DNA of 64,000 nt from Maledivibacter sp. (GTDB lineage Bacteria; Bacillota; Clostridia; Peptostreptococcales; Caminicellaceae): positions 89,095-153,094 of the forward strand of contig JAOASB010000007.1 in assembly GCA_025210375.1 (NCBI GenBank). Reading direction: 5' to 3'. This document shows positions 1 through 7,613 of the stretch, piece after piece. The position numbers were made by a program, and so were the translations under genes. The notes under the pieces were generated by a model. It saw nothing but the letters and a program-made list of their open reading frames with translations, was not told where the DNA came from and searched no databases. Within the stretch, counting starts at the first letter, position 1, and each line of letters starts with the position of its first letter.

Positions 1-156
1 TGCAATGAAGAGAATTTAGAAGTTATTTTAAAGATACCATTCAATAAAAAGCTCGTTGAAGCCATTACAAAAAAAACAGTACCATCTTTATATGTAAGTG
101 GGTTTTTTGAGAATATTGGATTTGATAAATTTCTAAATATACTGAATATTAATTAA
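1..156 (+). CDS. C-terminal end of an unrecognised protein (5' partial)
   Basis: Frame 1 is open from the first base to a TAA at 154-156 and gives the last 51 residues of a protein, ending in FLNILNIN. A good intrinsic terminator follows within 50 bases, which supports a real gene end. The visible part holds no motif I recognise, so no function is proposed. Confidence 0.6.
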   Translation, partial: CNEENLEVILKIPFNKKLVEAITKKTVPSLYVSGFFENIGFDKFLNILNIN

Positions 157-202
157 AGTTTTTATTTAAATCCCTATAAATACGAGATTAAAATAAAATT
201 TG

Positions 203-241
203 AAACTGAAGTGTAACCCTTAGGTTATATTTCAGTTTTTT
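203..241 (+). terminator. Intrinsic terminator of the partial gene
   Basis: AAACTGAA (203-210) pairs with TTCAGTTT (231-238), and AACC pairs with GGTT inside. Four further pairs, two of them G-U, join these into one continuous stem closing on a 4-base loop. A T-run follows. Confidence 0.8.
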
Positions 242-449
242 TATTGTTTAGGAACCCAAACATTTTTGTAAGAAATTGCATATCTGAAACAGAGTAAAAT
301 AAAGTGTAACTTTTGATAACAGTTTTTATGTATTTTGTATCTGAAATGGATTCTCTTTAGGATTTATATCAGAAGAATTTTTGGGTAAGTTTATGGTGCC
401 AAAAGTTTTTTATTCAGTATAAATTAATTATTAATCTGGGATTTATATG

Positions 450-493
450 GCTATCCATTTAGTTTAAAAATTAACTAAATGGATAGCTTTTTT
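450..493 (+). terminator. Strong hairpin with T-tract inside the gene-free gap
   Basis: A perfect 15-bp stem (450-464 with 473-487) with an A/T-rich loop is followed by six Ts. It has the form of a second terminator, but no gene lies between it and the terminator at 203-241. It may end a small RNA or be the remnant of a lost gene. Confidence 0.6.
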
Positions 494-708
494 ATGAAAA
501 TTGCAAAATTACACTTCGAAAATCCACAGAAAATGTCGAAAAACATATTCTAAACGTGTTTGAAAAGAAAAATAAATCACGCTATATATGAGTAGTATCA
601 AAGGTTTTAGAAAATATACTTTTTCAACTCGTTGAAAAAAACGAAAATACTGACAATTGACTAAAAATGAAGTAAAGTATTAGTTAAGGATACAAGGAGG
701 GAGAACAA
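494..708 (+). other. Gene-free leader upstream of the M20 gene
   Basis: Very A/T-rich sequence with no open frame of note. A weak promoter-like pair (TTGACT near 656, poor -10 near 680) lies just upstream of the M20 ribosome site. I see nothing else I can support. The rest of the 157-708 gap holds the two hairpins listed separately. Confidence 0.4.
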
Positions 709-2013
709 ATGACATTATATTCTAAAGAACTAGAACAAAAATTAATTGAGTCCAGAAGGGATTTTCATAAATATGCTGAAGTGAAATGGACAGAATTTAG
801 AACATCTAGTAAGGTTGCACAGAGACTTCAAGAATTGGGTATGGAAGTAAAAATGGGACTTGATATCGCTGAAAAGGGATTTCAATTTAGTTACCCATCA
901 CAGGAAGATATTGAAAAAGAGATTCAACGAGCTATTAGCCAAGGGGCTAAAAAGGAGCTTGTTGAGCAAATGCATGGTATAACCGGGGTTGTAGGTATTA
1001 TAGATACAAAAAAAGAAGGACCTACTATAGCATTTAGATTTGATATGGATGCATTGCCAAATTTCGAGTCTGATGAAGGCAAACATTTTCCTAAAGTAAA
1101 TGGATTTAGATCAGTTAATGAAGGATATTGTCATGCCTGTGGACATGATGGACATACTGCCATAGGTCTTGGGGTAGCAGAAGTATTGATGTCAATAAAG
1201 GATACGTTAACAGGTAAGATAAAACTGATTTTTCAACCGGCTGAGGAAGGCGGAGGTGGTGCCAGGGGTATCGTAGAAAAAGGTTTATTAGACGATGTGG
1301 ACTATTTCTTTGCTGGTCATGTAGGATTAACTAAACTGGACGGTCTTCCATTAAAATCAAAGGGTATTATCTGTGGGGTAAAGGATTTCCTAGATATTAG
1401 AAGATATAATATCACATATATAGGAAAAGCTGCACATCCTTGTGGAGATCCCCATGTGGGCAAAAATGCTTTGCTTGCTGCTAGTGCAGCTTCCCTCAAT
1501 ATCCATGCCATTGCACCCCATAGTCAAGGCATGATGCGTGTAAATGTAGGGGTTTTAAAAGCAGGGGTGTCAAGAAATACCATCGCTCCAAATGCCTATT
1601 TAGAGGTTGAAGTAAGGGGTGAGAATGACACGGTTGCCGATTATGGTGAAGATAAAATGCTATCCATCATAAAAGGAGCGGCTTCCCTTTATCAATTAGA
1701 GTGTGATATACATCATGTGGGTAGTACGCCTTCTGCTGAAAGCGATGATGAAGCTATAGAATTAGTGATGAATTGTGCCAAAGAAATACCTTGGTTTGAA
1801 GAATTTGAACCCGTTGGAAGTGTAGGGGGAACAGATGATGCATCGGATATGATTAGAAGAGTGCAAGCAAATGGAGGAATAGGTACTTATATAGGTTTAG
1901 GAGCAGATTTTGCAGCTGGATTTCACCAGAGTTCATTTGATTTTGATGAGTCTGTTATGCTGCCATCGGTGGAGCTTTTTGTAAAACTGATACAGCAGCT
2001 TCAGAATAAATAA
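709..2013 (+). CDS. M20 family amidohydrolase (AbgA-like)
   Basis: A 434-residue metal-dependent amidohydrolase of the M20/AbgA group, expected to cut the amide bond of N-acyl amino acids or aminobenzoyl-glutamate-type conjugates in the cytoplasm. Visible family signatures are CGHDGHTAIG (metal ligands, about residue 144), FQPAEEGGGGA (about 175, catalytic Glu) and GGTDDASDM near the C-terminus. The start has a strong GGAGGG site. An AbgT-type transporter gene begins 20 bases downstream, so an uptake-and-hydrolysis pair is likely. A paralogue of identical length lies at 17225-18529. The true substrate cannot be read from sequence; abgA is only the nearest named relative. Confidence 0.9.
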   Translation: MTLYSKELEQKLIESRRDFHKYAEVKWTEFRTSSKVAQRLQELGMEVKMGLDIAEKGFQFSYPSQEDIEKEIQRAISQGAKKELVEQMHGITGVVGIIDTKKEGPTIAFRFDMDALPNFESDEGKHFPKVNGFRSVNEGYCHACGHDGHTAIGLGVAEVLMSIKDTLTGKIKLIFQPAEEGGGGARGIVEKGLLDDVDYFFAGHVGLTKLDGLPLKSKGIICGVKDFLDIRRYNITYIGKAAHPCGDPHVGKNALLAASAASLNIHAIAPHSQGMMRVNVGVLKAGVSRNTIAPNAYLEVEVRGENDTVADYGEDKMLSIIKGAASLYQLECDIHHVGSTPSAESDDEAIELVMNCAKEIPWFEEFEPVGSVGGTDDASDMIRRVQANGGIGTYIGLGADFAAGFHQSSFDFDESVMLPSVELFVKLIQQLQNK

Positions 2014-2033
2014 TAAATAAAAAGGAGGATTTT

Positions 2034-3608
2034 ATGTCTAAAGTAGCTGTTAGTAAAAAGAGATCACGCTTTGACAGATTTATTGATGGTGTAGAGAAAG
2101 TAGGTAATAAGTTACCACACCCGTTCTGGTTATTTGTTTCTTTGTCAATCATTATAATGGTATTATCTTTTGTTATGTCTAAAGCAGGTGTTGAGGTAAC
2201 ATACTTAAAAGCTTCTAAAATCGCTACTGAAGCTCCAACTCAAGTAACGGTTGCAGTTAACAATCTATTAAGTAAAGCAAACATTCAAAGTTTATTTACT
2301 AATTTTACTGGCACTTATTCTGGTTTTGCACCTTTGGGCCTTGTAATGATCATGATGCTTGGTGTAGGTATGCTAGAACAAACAGGCATGCTGTCAGCGC
2401 TAATCAGAAAGACCATATTAGGAGCCCCAGCGTCAATGTTAATTCTGGTTATTGCATTGGTAGGGGTTAATGCAAACTTAGCCTCAGATGCAGGTGTAAT
2501 TGTTGTTCCAGCCGTAGCGGGAGCAGTCTTTAAATCCCTAGGGATTAATCCTTGGATAGGGGTTATATCAGGCTATGTTGCTGCAAATGGTGGTTTTAGT
2601 GCGAATGTCTTTATTGCGGGAACGGATGCTCTTTTAGCAGGTATAACTGAATCTGTAACAACGGGCTTGGGAATTGATGCACCGGTTCATCCAATGATGA
2701 ACTACTATTTCATGGCAGCATCATGTCTAATAATAGTAGGATCAACGGTTCTAGTAACAAAGTATTATACAGCTAAAAAGCTTGGGGGAACACAAATAAC
2801 CCTTGATGATAGTCAATTAGAAGAACACAAGGTTACAGAAGAAGAGAAAAAAGGTTTAAAATATGCGGGTATTGCAGCGATTGCTTTTATATTAGTTATA
2901 TTAGCTTTAACGTTACCGCAGAATGCATTGTTTAGAAATGCTGATGGAGGATTACTACCGAAATCTCCTCTACTAAGCAGTATTGTCAGTATATTATTCT
3001 TTTTCTTCTTTACTCTAGCAATGGCTTATGGAAAAGGCTCTGGTAGTATAAAATCTATGGATGATGTACCAAAGTATATGAAGGAAGGGGTTTCTAATGC
3101 ATTAGGATTTATGGTTATAGCCCTTCCAGCGTCCATCTTTATTAGTTTATTTAGTGCAAGTAAAATTTCTACAATAATAGGTGTTTTAGGTGGAGAAGTA
3201 CTAAATTCCCTTAGTATTTCAGGATATCCTTTATTAGTTGGATTTGTTCTAATTTGTACTCTTATGAACCTATTCATTACAAGTGGTTCAGCAAAATGGT
3301 TGATAATATCACCGGTATTTGTACCAATGTTTGCTAGACTAGGATTTTCTCCTGCATTAACTCAAGCTACCTATAGAATTGCAGATACCTGTACAAATAT
3401 TATCTCTCCAATAGATTATTATGTACCAGTTATCATGGGATTATTGGCAATGTACAATACGGACCCAGATAGAAAAGTTGGATTAGGAACAGTTATATCT
3501 CTTTGTTTACCATATAGTATAGCTTATATGATTGGATTATTAGCATTACTATTTGTTTGGTATATGTTAGGTATAAACCTTGGACCAGGAGTATCTATGT
3601 TTATGTAA
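2034..3608 (+). CDS. AbgT family transporter
   Basis: A 524-residue integral membrane protein of the AbgT (aminobenzoyl-glutamate transporter) family, with many hydrophobic helices. It opens with the typical DGVEKVGNKLPHPFWLF segment and contains NANLASDAGVIVVPA and NGGFSANVFIAGTDALL, both conserved in AbgT proteins. The ribosome site is AAGGAGG. It forms a two-gene unit with the preceding amidohydrolase. Some AbgT relatives act as drug-efflux pumps, so import of the hydrolase substrate is inference from linkage. A paralogue is encoded at 4564-6069. Confidence 0.9.
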   Translation: MSKVAVSKKRSRFDRFIDGVEKVGNKLPHPFWLFVSLSIIIMVLSFVMSKAGVEVTYLKASKIATEAPTQVTVAVNNLLSKANIQSLFTNFTGTYSGFAPLGLVMIMMLGVGMLEQTGMLSALIRKTILGAPASMLILVIALVGVNANLASDAGVIVVPAVAGAVFKSLGINPWIGVISGYVAANGGFSANVFIAGTDALLAGITESVTTGLGIDAPVHPMMNYYFMAASCLIIVGSTVLVTKYYTAKKLGGTQITLDDSQLEEHKVTEEEKKGLKYAGIAAIAFILVILALTLPQNALFRNADGGLLPKSPLLSSIVSILFFFFFTLAMAYGKGSGSIKSMDDVPKYMKEGVSNALGFMVIALPASIFISLFSASKISTIIGVLGGEVLNSLSISGYPLLVGFVLICTLMNLFITSGSAKWLIISPVFVPMFARLGFSPALTQATYRIADTCTNIISPIDYYVPVIMGLLAMYNTDPDRKVGLGTVISLCLPYSIAYMIGLLALLFVWYMLGINLGPGVSMFM

Positions 3609-3642
3609 TATAATAACAATTACTTCTGTTTTGATCAACTAA

Positions 3643-3686
3643 AAAGGGGCTGGCTCAAAGGATCATTTCTTGAGTTCAGCCCCTTA
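3643..3686 (-). terminator. Terminator hairpin, T-tract on the minus strand
   Basis: AAGGGGCTGGCTCAA pairs with TTGAGTTCAGCCCCTT. The run of Ts follows the stem only when read on the minus strand, so it fits the convergent TetR gene best. It may also stop transcription from the AbgT gene. Confidence 0.7.
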
Positions 3687-3705
3687 TAATTGGGTTTTTA
3701 AATTA

Positions 3706-3746
3706 TAGGAACTCCAGTAAAAACCTTAATTTAAACCCTATATATC
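3706..3746. repeat. Short family-B/C-like inverted repeat
   Basis: The sequence runs TATAGGAACTCCAGT to CCCTATATA and matches the ends of the 104-bp family-B element (22106-22209 and 55096-55199), with most of the interior missing. It overlaps the last codons of the minus-strand TetR gene, so the element may supply its C-terminus. Confidence 0.5.
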
Positions 3747-4412
3747 TGGACAGTTTAATATACCTATAGGAGTTTTATAGCACTGAATAAAGAGTCTAAG
3801 GTATTCATTATATCTGTTTTCAATGTCGGACAGTTCCTTTACATCAGTTGTTGTTAAGGATTTTTTTATGAGAGTATAAAAAATACTATCCATAAGCTCT
3901 ATGATTTTATCACGGCTTTTGGCCTTTATATGTCCGTGGGAAATACATAGTTCCAAAGTAGGTACGGATGTAATACCATTTTTTCTTATTATTGGAAAAG
4001 TAGAGTATTCTCTTATATGACCATCAGGATAAATCTCATAATAAATCTTTAAAACTTCATCAAGTTCTATAGCATCATTTAATATTAATGCTTGAAATTG
4101 CTGTGGATACTTGATAACAAATTTTATGAATGTATCAAATGTTTTAAGAAATAAATCGATACTGTTAACATAGTTTTGTCTGATATGCCAAAGCTCTTTG
4201 AAAAATTGACTTAGATATTTAAGTGCTACAAAGGTCAATAGGGTATCAAAATTAGAAAAATAATAATAGATTGTTGAACTATTGTAGTTTGTTTTCGATG
4301 CCAAATTTCGCACAGTTATAGCATTGAATCCCTCTTCCTGTGCCATTTGAAAAGCGGTGTCAATAAATTGCCGCATCATATTAATTCTTTTTGTATTTTG
4401 TTTTTCACCCAA
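3738..4412 (-). CDS. TetR family transcriptional regulator
   Basis: About 224 residues. The N-terminal helix-turn-helix reads GFNAITVRNLASKTNYNSST then IYYYFSNFDTLL, the TetR signature. The C-terminal ligand domain is not assignable. The upstream sequence GTAGGTGAT looks like the ribosome site, which makes TTG at 4412 the likely start; the in-frame GTG at 4421 lies inside that site. The gene is divergent from the AbgT gene at 4564 with about 150 bases between, so it probably regulates that transporter and itself. The last residues overlap a repeat element. Confidence 0.85.
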   Translation of the reverse strand: MGEKQNTKRINMMRQFIDTAFQMAQEEGFNAITVRNLASKTNYNSSTIYYYFSNFDTLLTFVALKYLSQFFKELWHIRQNYVNSIDLFLKTFDTFIKFVIKYPQQFQALILNDAIELDEVLKIYYEIYPDGHIREYSTFPIIRKNGITSVPTLELCISHGHIKAKSRDKIIELMDSIFYTLIKKSLTTTDVKELSDIENRYNEYLRLFIQCYKTPIGILNCPDI

Positions 4413-4563
4413 TATTATCACCTACAAATTTATTTAAACAATTTAATTATATTATATATTATGTTATTATTCTATATATATAAGGCATTAAATTTTGAAA
4501 ATATAAAAATAATAATATTATTAAACCTAGGGTATTTAAAACATTTTTATAAAGGAGGGTATA

Positions 4564-6069
4564 ATGAAAAATTTTAAGATTGATTATAAAGAACTGACAA
4601 AAAAATTAGAAACAGTAGGCAATAAAATACCCCATCCCTTCTGGTTGTTTACCATATTGACACTAGTAACTTTTATGTTGTCTTTTATATTATCGGGTAA
4701 GGAAACTTATTTTATTGATAATTCTAATGTTATAAATACACAAATAACAAATTTAATGGATGCAAAATATTTTATGAGTCTGATTGGCAACCTAGATGAA
4801 GTATTTATGTACTTTAAGCCATTGTCAGTTGTTATATTGATTCTTATGGGGATAAGTGTTTTTCAGGGTTCTGGAGCCATATCTGCTATTATAAGAGGTG
4901 CATCCACAAGAATCCCTATCAAGTTTATGATTGTTTTTGCAGCATTTATAGGAGTAAATAGTAATATCGCATCGGATGTAGGTGTCATAGTGATTCCAAC
5001 ATTATTTGCAGCACTTTTCCAATCCTTGAACTTTAATCCTTGGGTGGGTATTATTGTTGGTTATGCATCAGTTAATGGAGGATTCACCTTAAATATGTTC
5101 ATAGCAGGAACAGATGTTATACTTTCTGAAATCACTAACTCTGTTCTTAGTGGATTCGGCACAGATCATATTATCAATCCATTTAGCAATTGGTATTTTA
5201 TGTTTGTTGGTTCCTTTGTAATTATTGTCCTTACTGTAATTGTTACGGAAAAATACACAAAAAGAATTTTATTAGCTCCAGAAAATGATATTAATGTATC
5301 ATATACTGATAATAATAGATTGAGTAATGGAGAAAAAAGGGGTTTAAAATATTTACTTTATGCCAATATATTATATTTCACAGTACTTTTAGTATTTATT
5401 AATTATTATAACAAATCCCAGGGGATCACAGGACTAAATATAGAGCTTTTTATGGATAATATTGTAGGAATTCTTTTCTTCTATTTTACATTTACAGGCT
5501 TAGTATTTGGCATGGCCTGTGGAAGTATAAAAAAGATAGACATGGTGCCCGAGGTTCTTGCCAATGGAATCATTGGGGCAAAGACTTTTATAGTAACTGC
5601 TTTACCTGCCTCAGTTTTTGTAAAAGTATTGGTAGACAGTAACTTAGGCTCGTGGATGGGAATTGTTGTTTCAGATTTTTTACTAAAAATCCATATGACG
5701 CCTCTGATTCTTTTAATATCTTTTATGATTATCGTTGCACTTTTAAATTTAGCAATATCTAGCTCATCGGTGAAATGGCTTTTTATAGCACCTATAGCTA
5801 TACCCATATTTAATAAGATGAATATTGCACCGGAGCTTGTACAACTGGCCTATAGAATAGGAGATACAGTAACCAATTGTATTTCTCCAACGGATTATTA
5901 CTTGCCTATTATTATTAGTCTTTTAGATATGTATAAATCAGACAACAATACAAAGGTGGGGATAGGAACAATTATTTTCCTATGTCTTCCCTATACAATT
6001 GCTTATTTCATAGGCTTAGCCATTCTATTCGCAATATGGTATATATTTGCACTACCAGTTGGATTCTAG
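4564..6069 (+). CDS. AbgT family transporter (second copy)
   Basis: A 501-residue polytopic membrane protein, clearly paralogous to 2034-3608. It shares the NKIPHPFWLF opening, NSNIASDVGVIVIPT and NGGFTLNMFIAGTDV. The start has a GGAGGG site six bases before ATG. It stands alone, divergent from the TetR gene, and has no hydrolase partner downstream. It may share the substrate pool of the M20 enzyme at 709 or carry a related amide. Transport direction is not visible. Confidence 0.88.
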   Translation: MKNFKIDYKELTKKLETVGNKIPHPFWLFTILTLVTFMLSFILSGKETYFIDNSNVINTQITNLMDAKYFMSLIGNLDEVFMYFKPLSVVILILMGISVFQGSGAISAIIRGASTRIPIKFMIVFAAFIGVNSNIASDVGVIVIPTLFAALFQSLNFNPWVGIIVGYASVNGGFTLNMFIAGTDVILSEITNSVLSGFGTDHIINPFSNWYFMFVGSFVIIVLTVIVTEKYTKRILLAPENDINVSYTDNNRLSNGEKRGLKYLLYANILYFTVLLVFINYYNKSQGITGLNIELFMDNIVGILFFYFTFTGLVFGMACGSIKKIDMVPEVLANGIIGAKTFIVTALPASVFVKVLVDSNLGSWMGIVVSDFLLKIHMTPLILLISFMIIVALLNLAISSSSVKWLFIAPIAIPIFNKMNIAPELVQLAYRIGDTVTNCISPTDYYLPIIISLLDMYKSDNNTKVGIGTIIFLCLPYTIAYFIGLAILFAIWYIFALPVGF

Positions 6070-6104
6070 AAGCATAAAAAGCATGATATATTTGAGAAGA
6101 AAAT

Positions 6105-6143
6105 CCTTAAAGCTATACAAGCAAATATGCTTATATCTTAAGG
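6105..6143. repeat. Imperfect hairpin downstream of the second AbgT gene
   Basis: CCTTAA at 6105 pairs with TTAAGG ending at 6143, with further pairing inside through the AAGC/GCTT pair. There is no T-tract, so it is a poor intrinsic terminator, though it is the only hairpin directly after the gene. Confidence 0.35.
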
Positions 6144-6293
6144 AATTCAATCAAGGATGATATTCCCATATTAGGCTTAGCTAAGTAAGAGTTATGGAAA
6201 TTCATCATACTAATAGACTATCTCAAAAAATTCTATAGGATAATTTAATAGGACATAAAACACCAAATATTGTTAATATATAATATTTGTGTA

Positions 6294-6322
6294 TTGAAGA
6301 AACCAGTTAATACTGTTATAAT
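6294..6322 (+). promoter_or_regulatory. Sigma-A-type promoter in a gene-free region
   Basis: TTGAAG (6294-6299), 17 bases, TATAAT (6317-6322). No coding sequence begins for nearly 400 bases downstream, and a hairpin with a T-run lies about 150 bases on, so the transcript may be a small RNA. Confidence 0.5.
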
Positions 6323-6328
6323 TAACTT

Positions 6329-6482
6329 GACATTATTAAATTAATATTGTTGACATAAATTAAAAACCTATGGCAGATACCCTTGGGGGTAGCAAAAAAT
6401 ATGTTTTTAAAAGATAATTAGGATTTTGGATTTGACCACGAAGGCTTGACTCTTATGAAGAGAGGATTTTTTTGTGGTCTTT
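6329..6482 (+). ncRNA. Candidate small RNA or leader
   Basis: The region between a sigma-A-like promoter and a terminator-like end. It holds the hairpin TACCC-TTG-GGGTA (about 6379-6395), then GACCAC (6434) pairing with GTGGTC (6479) around an inner CTCTT-ATG-AAGAG hairpin that is followed by seven Ts. I match it to no known riboswitch class, and it could be chance structure in A/T-rich DNA. Confidence 0.3.
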
Positions 6483-6530
6483 ATTATATTAGTTGATTAA
6501 ATTGCATAATTACTTTTTATAAAAATCATC

Positions 6531-6578
6531 TATAGGGATTTTAGTATAGACTTTAACTTATACTATGAAAACCCTATA
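6531..6578. repeat. Family-C 48-bp inverted repeat, copy 1
   Basis: A 48-bp near-palindrome beginning TATAGGGATTTTAG and ending GAAAACCCTATA. It is identical base for base to 51984-52031 and to the reverse complement of 63260-63307. It has no coding capacity and behaves like a miniature inverted-repeat element. Family-A-like sequence (AAATTGCATAATTAC) lies just before it. Confidence 0.85.
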
Positions 6579-6714
6579 TTATACATATAAGAAATTTGTA
6601 TAATTACAACTGTTGCAAGTGCAGGTGTGTTATGTCATGGTATTATAAGGACTAGGAAATTATTTAATGAAAAACAAATATCTGTTCTCGAAATCGATAA
6701 GGTGGTGTACTTCA

Positions 6715-7128
6715 ATGGTAAAAAGAATTGCTATTATAGATGGAAAGGGTGGAGGTATTGGAAAAGTATTAACAGAAAAGATCCGAAGGGCTTATATGGA
6801 TGATATAGAAATATGGGTTTTTGGTACGAATACGGCTGCAACAACCCTTATGCTAAATGCTGGAGCGGATGATGGTGCTACGGGAGAAAATGCTATTGTT
6901 ACAAGTATTAATAAGGTGGATTTTGTCATTAGTTCATTGAGTTTAGTAATGCCCAATGCTTTACTGGGGGAGGTAACCCCAAAAATCGCTGAGGCAGTAT
7001 CTTCATGTTCTCCACCTAAAATATTGCTACCCTTATCTAGAGGGAATATTCATTTGGTGGGGGCAAAACCAGGACCTTTACCCCATCTGGTAGACGAAGT
7101 TGTTAGATATTTGAAAGAAGTAATATAG
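6715..7128 (+). CDS. DUF3842 family protein
   Basis: A 137-residue protein beginning MVKRIAIIDGKGGGIGK, the glycine-rich start typical of DUF3842, and continuing with WVFGTNTAATTLMLNAGADD. The family is uncharacterised; the opening resembles a nucleotide-binding beta-alpha turn. I choose ATG 6715 because AGGTGG lies at good spacing and the protein then begins like its family; an upstream in-frame ATG at 6667 would add 16 atypical residues. The next gene, CooT-like, follows 13 bases later, suggesting a nickel- or metal-linked role by association only. Confidence 0.8.
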   Translation: MVKRIAIIDGKGGGIGKVLTEKIRRAYMDDIEIWVFGTNTAATTLMLNAGADDGATGENAIVTSINKVDFVISSLSLVMPNALLGEVTPKIAEAVSSCSPPKILLPLSRGNIHLVGAKPGPLPHLVDEVVRYLKEVI

Positions 7129-7141
7129 AGGAGGAGAAAAT

Positions 7142-7330
7142 ATGTGTGAAGCAGATGTTTATTTAAAAGTAGATGAAAAAAATGAATTGTTTTTAGATAG
7201 AGTAGACAAAGTGATTATACGTGAGGATGAAATTTATCTAGAAAACATTTTTGGACAGCGTAGAATTACAAAGGGAAAGATTGTAGAAATGGCTTTAGTT
7301 GAGCATAAGATTATTCTGGAGAAAAGTTAA
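7142..7330 (+). CDS. CooT family nickel-binding protein
   Basis: A 62-residue protein starting MCEADVYLKVDE. Cys-2 right after the start Met and the small beta-rich sequence ending in VALVEHKIILEKS-like strands match the CooT family. In characterised CooT, Cys-2 binds nickel and the protein is a maturation factor for CO dehydrogenase. The ribosome site is GAGGAGAAA. It sits 13 bases after the DUF3842 gene, so the two are likely co-transcribed. No CO dehydrogenase or other nickel enzyme is in the window, so the partner here is unknown. Confidence 0.8.
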   Translation: MCEADVYLKVDEKNELFLDRVDKVIIREDEIYLENIFGQRRITKGKIVEMALVEHKIILEKS

Positions 7331-7342
7331 CTAGACATATAA

Positions 7343-7392
7343 AAAAAATAAACAAGTTAGGGTACGAGTAAGATGACATGTTTATTTTTGAA
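7343..7392 (+). terminator. A/T-rich hairpin after CooT (family-D ends)
   Basis: AAAAAATAAACA pairs with TGTTTATTTTTG around a loop of about 25 bases. The right arm (GACATGTTTATTTTTGAATC) resembles the ends of the family-D element at 27259-27424. It probably works as the terminator of the CooT unit. Confidence 0.5.
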
Positions 7393-7454
7393 TCTTCTCC
7401 AGGAGGCTATTGTTTTTTAGTTATTAAGACTACATTTCCATTGTAAATTTGTAA

Positions 7455-7501
7455 TACAGGGGCAGACTTACTTTAAAGTTTAAAGTAAGTCTGCCCCTGT
7501 A
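7455..7501. repeat. Perfect 23-bp palindrome
   Basis: A 47-base inverted repeat with two 23-base arms, beginning TACAGGGGCAGACTTACTTT, around a single central base. There is no T-tract on either side beyond four Ts. It lies 26 bases upstream of a consensus promoter, so it may block read-through or be a repeat element. Confidence 0.85.
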
Positions 7502-7526
7502 TTTTCATGTAAAGCAAATTGTTATA

Positions 7527-7555
7527 TTGACAGGGGGATGATAGAGGGATATAAT
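7527..7555 (+). promoter_or_regulatory. Consensus sigma-A promoter
   Basis: TTGACA (7527-7532), 17 bases, TATAAT (7550-7555), placed 58 bases before the flavoenzyme start. Both hexamers are perfect. Confidence 0.85.
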
Positions 7556-7613
7556 TTTAACATAATAGATTCGGCGAATTAGTTATGCAAAATTTGTAGG
7601 GGGAGGTATTTTT

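Noticed and set aside
6379..6482. Known riboswitch (preQ1, ZTP, fluoride, molybdenum cofactor) at this leader
   Set aside because: None of the conserved core sequences of these classes as I recall them is present.
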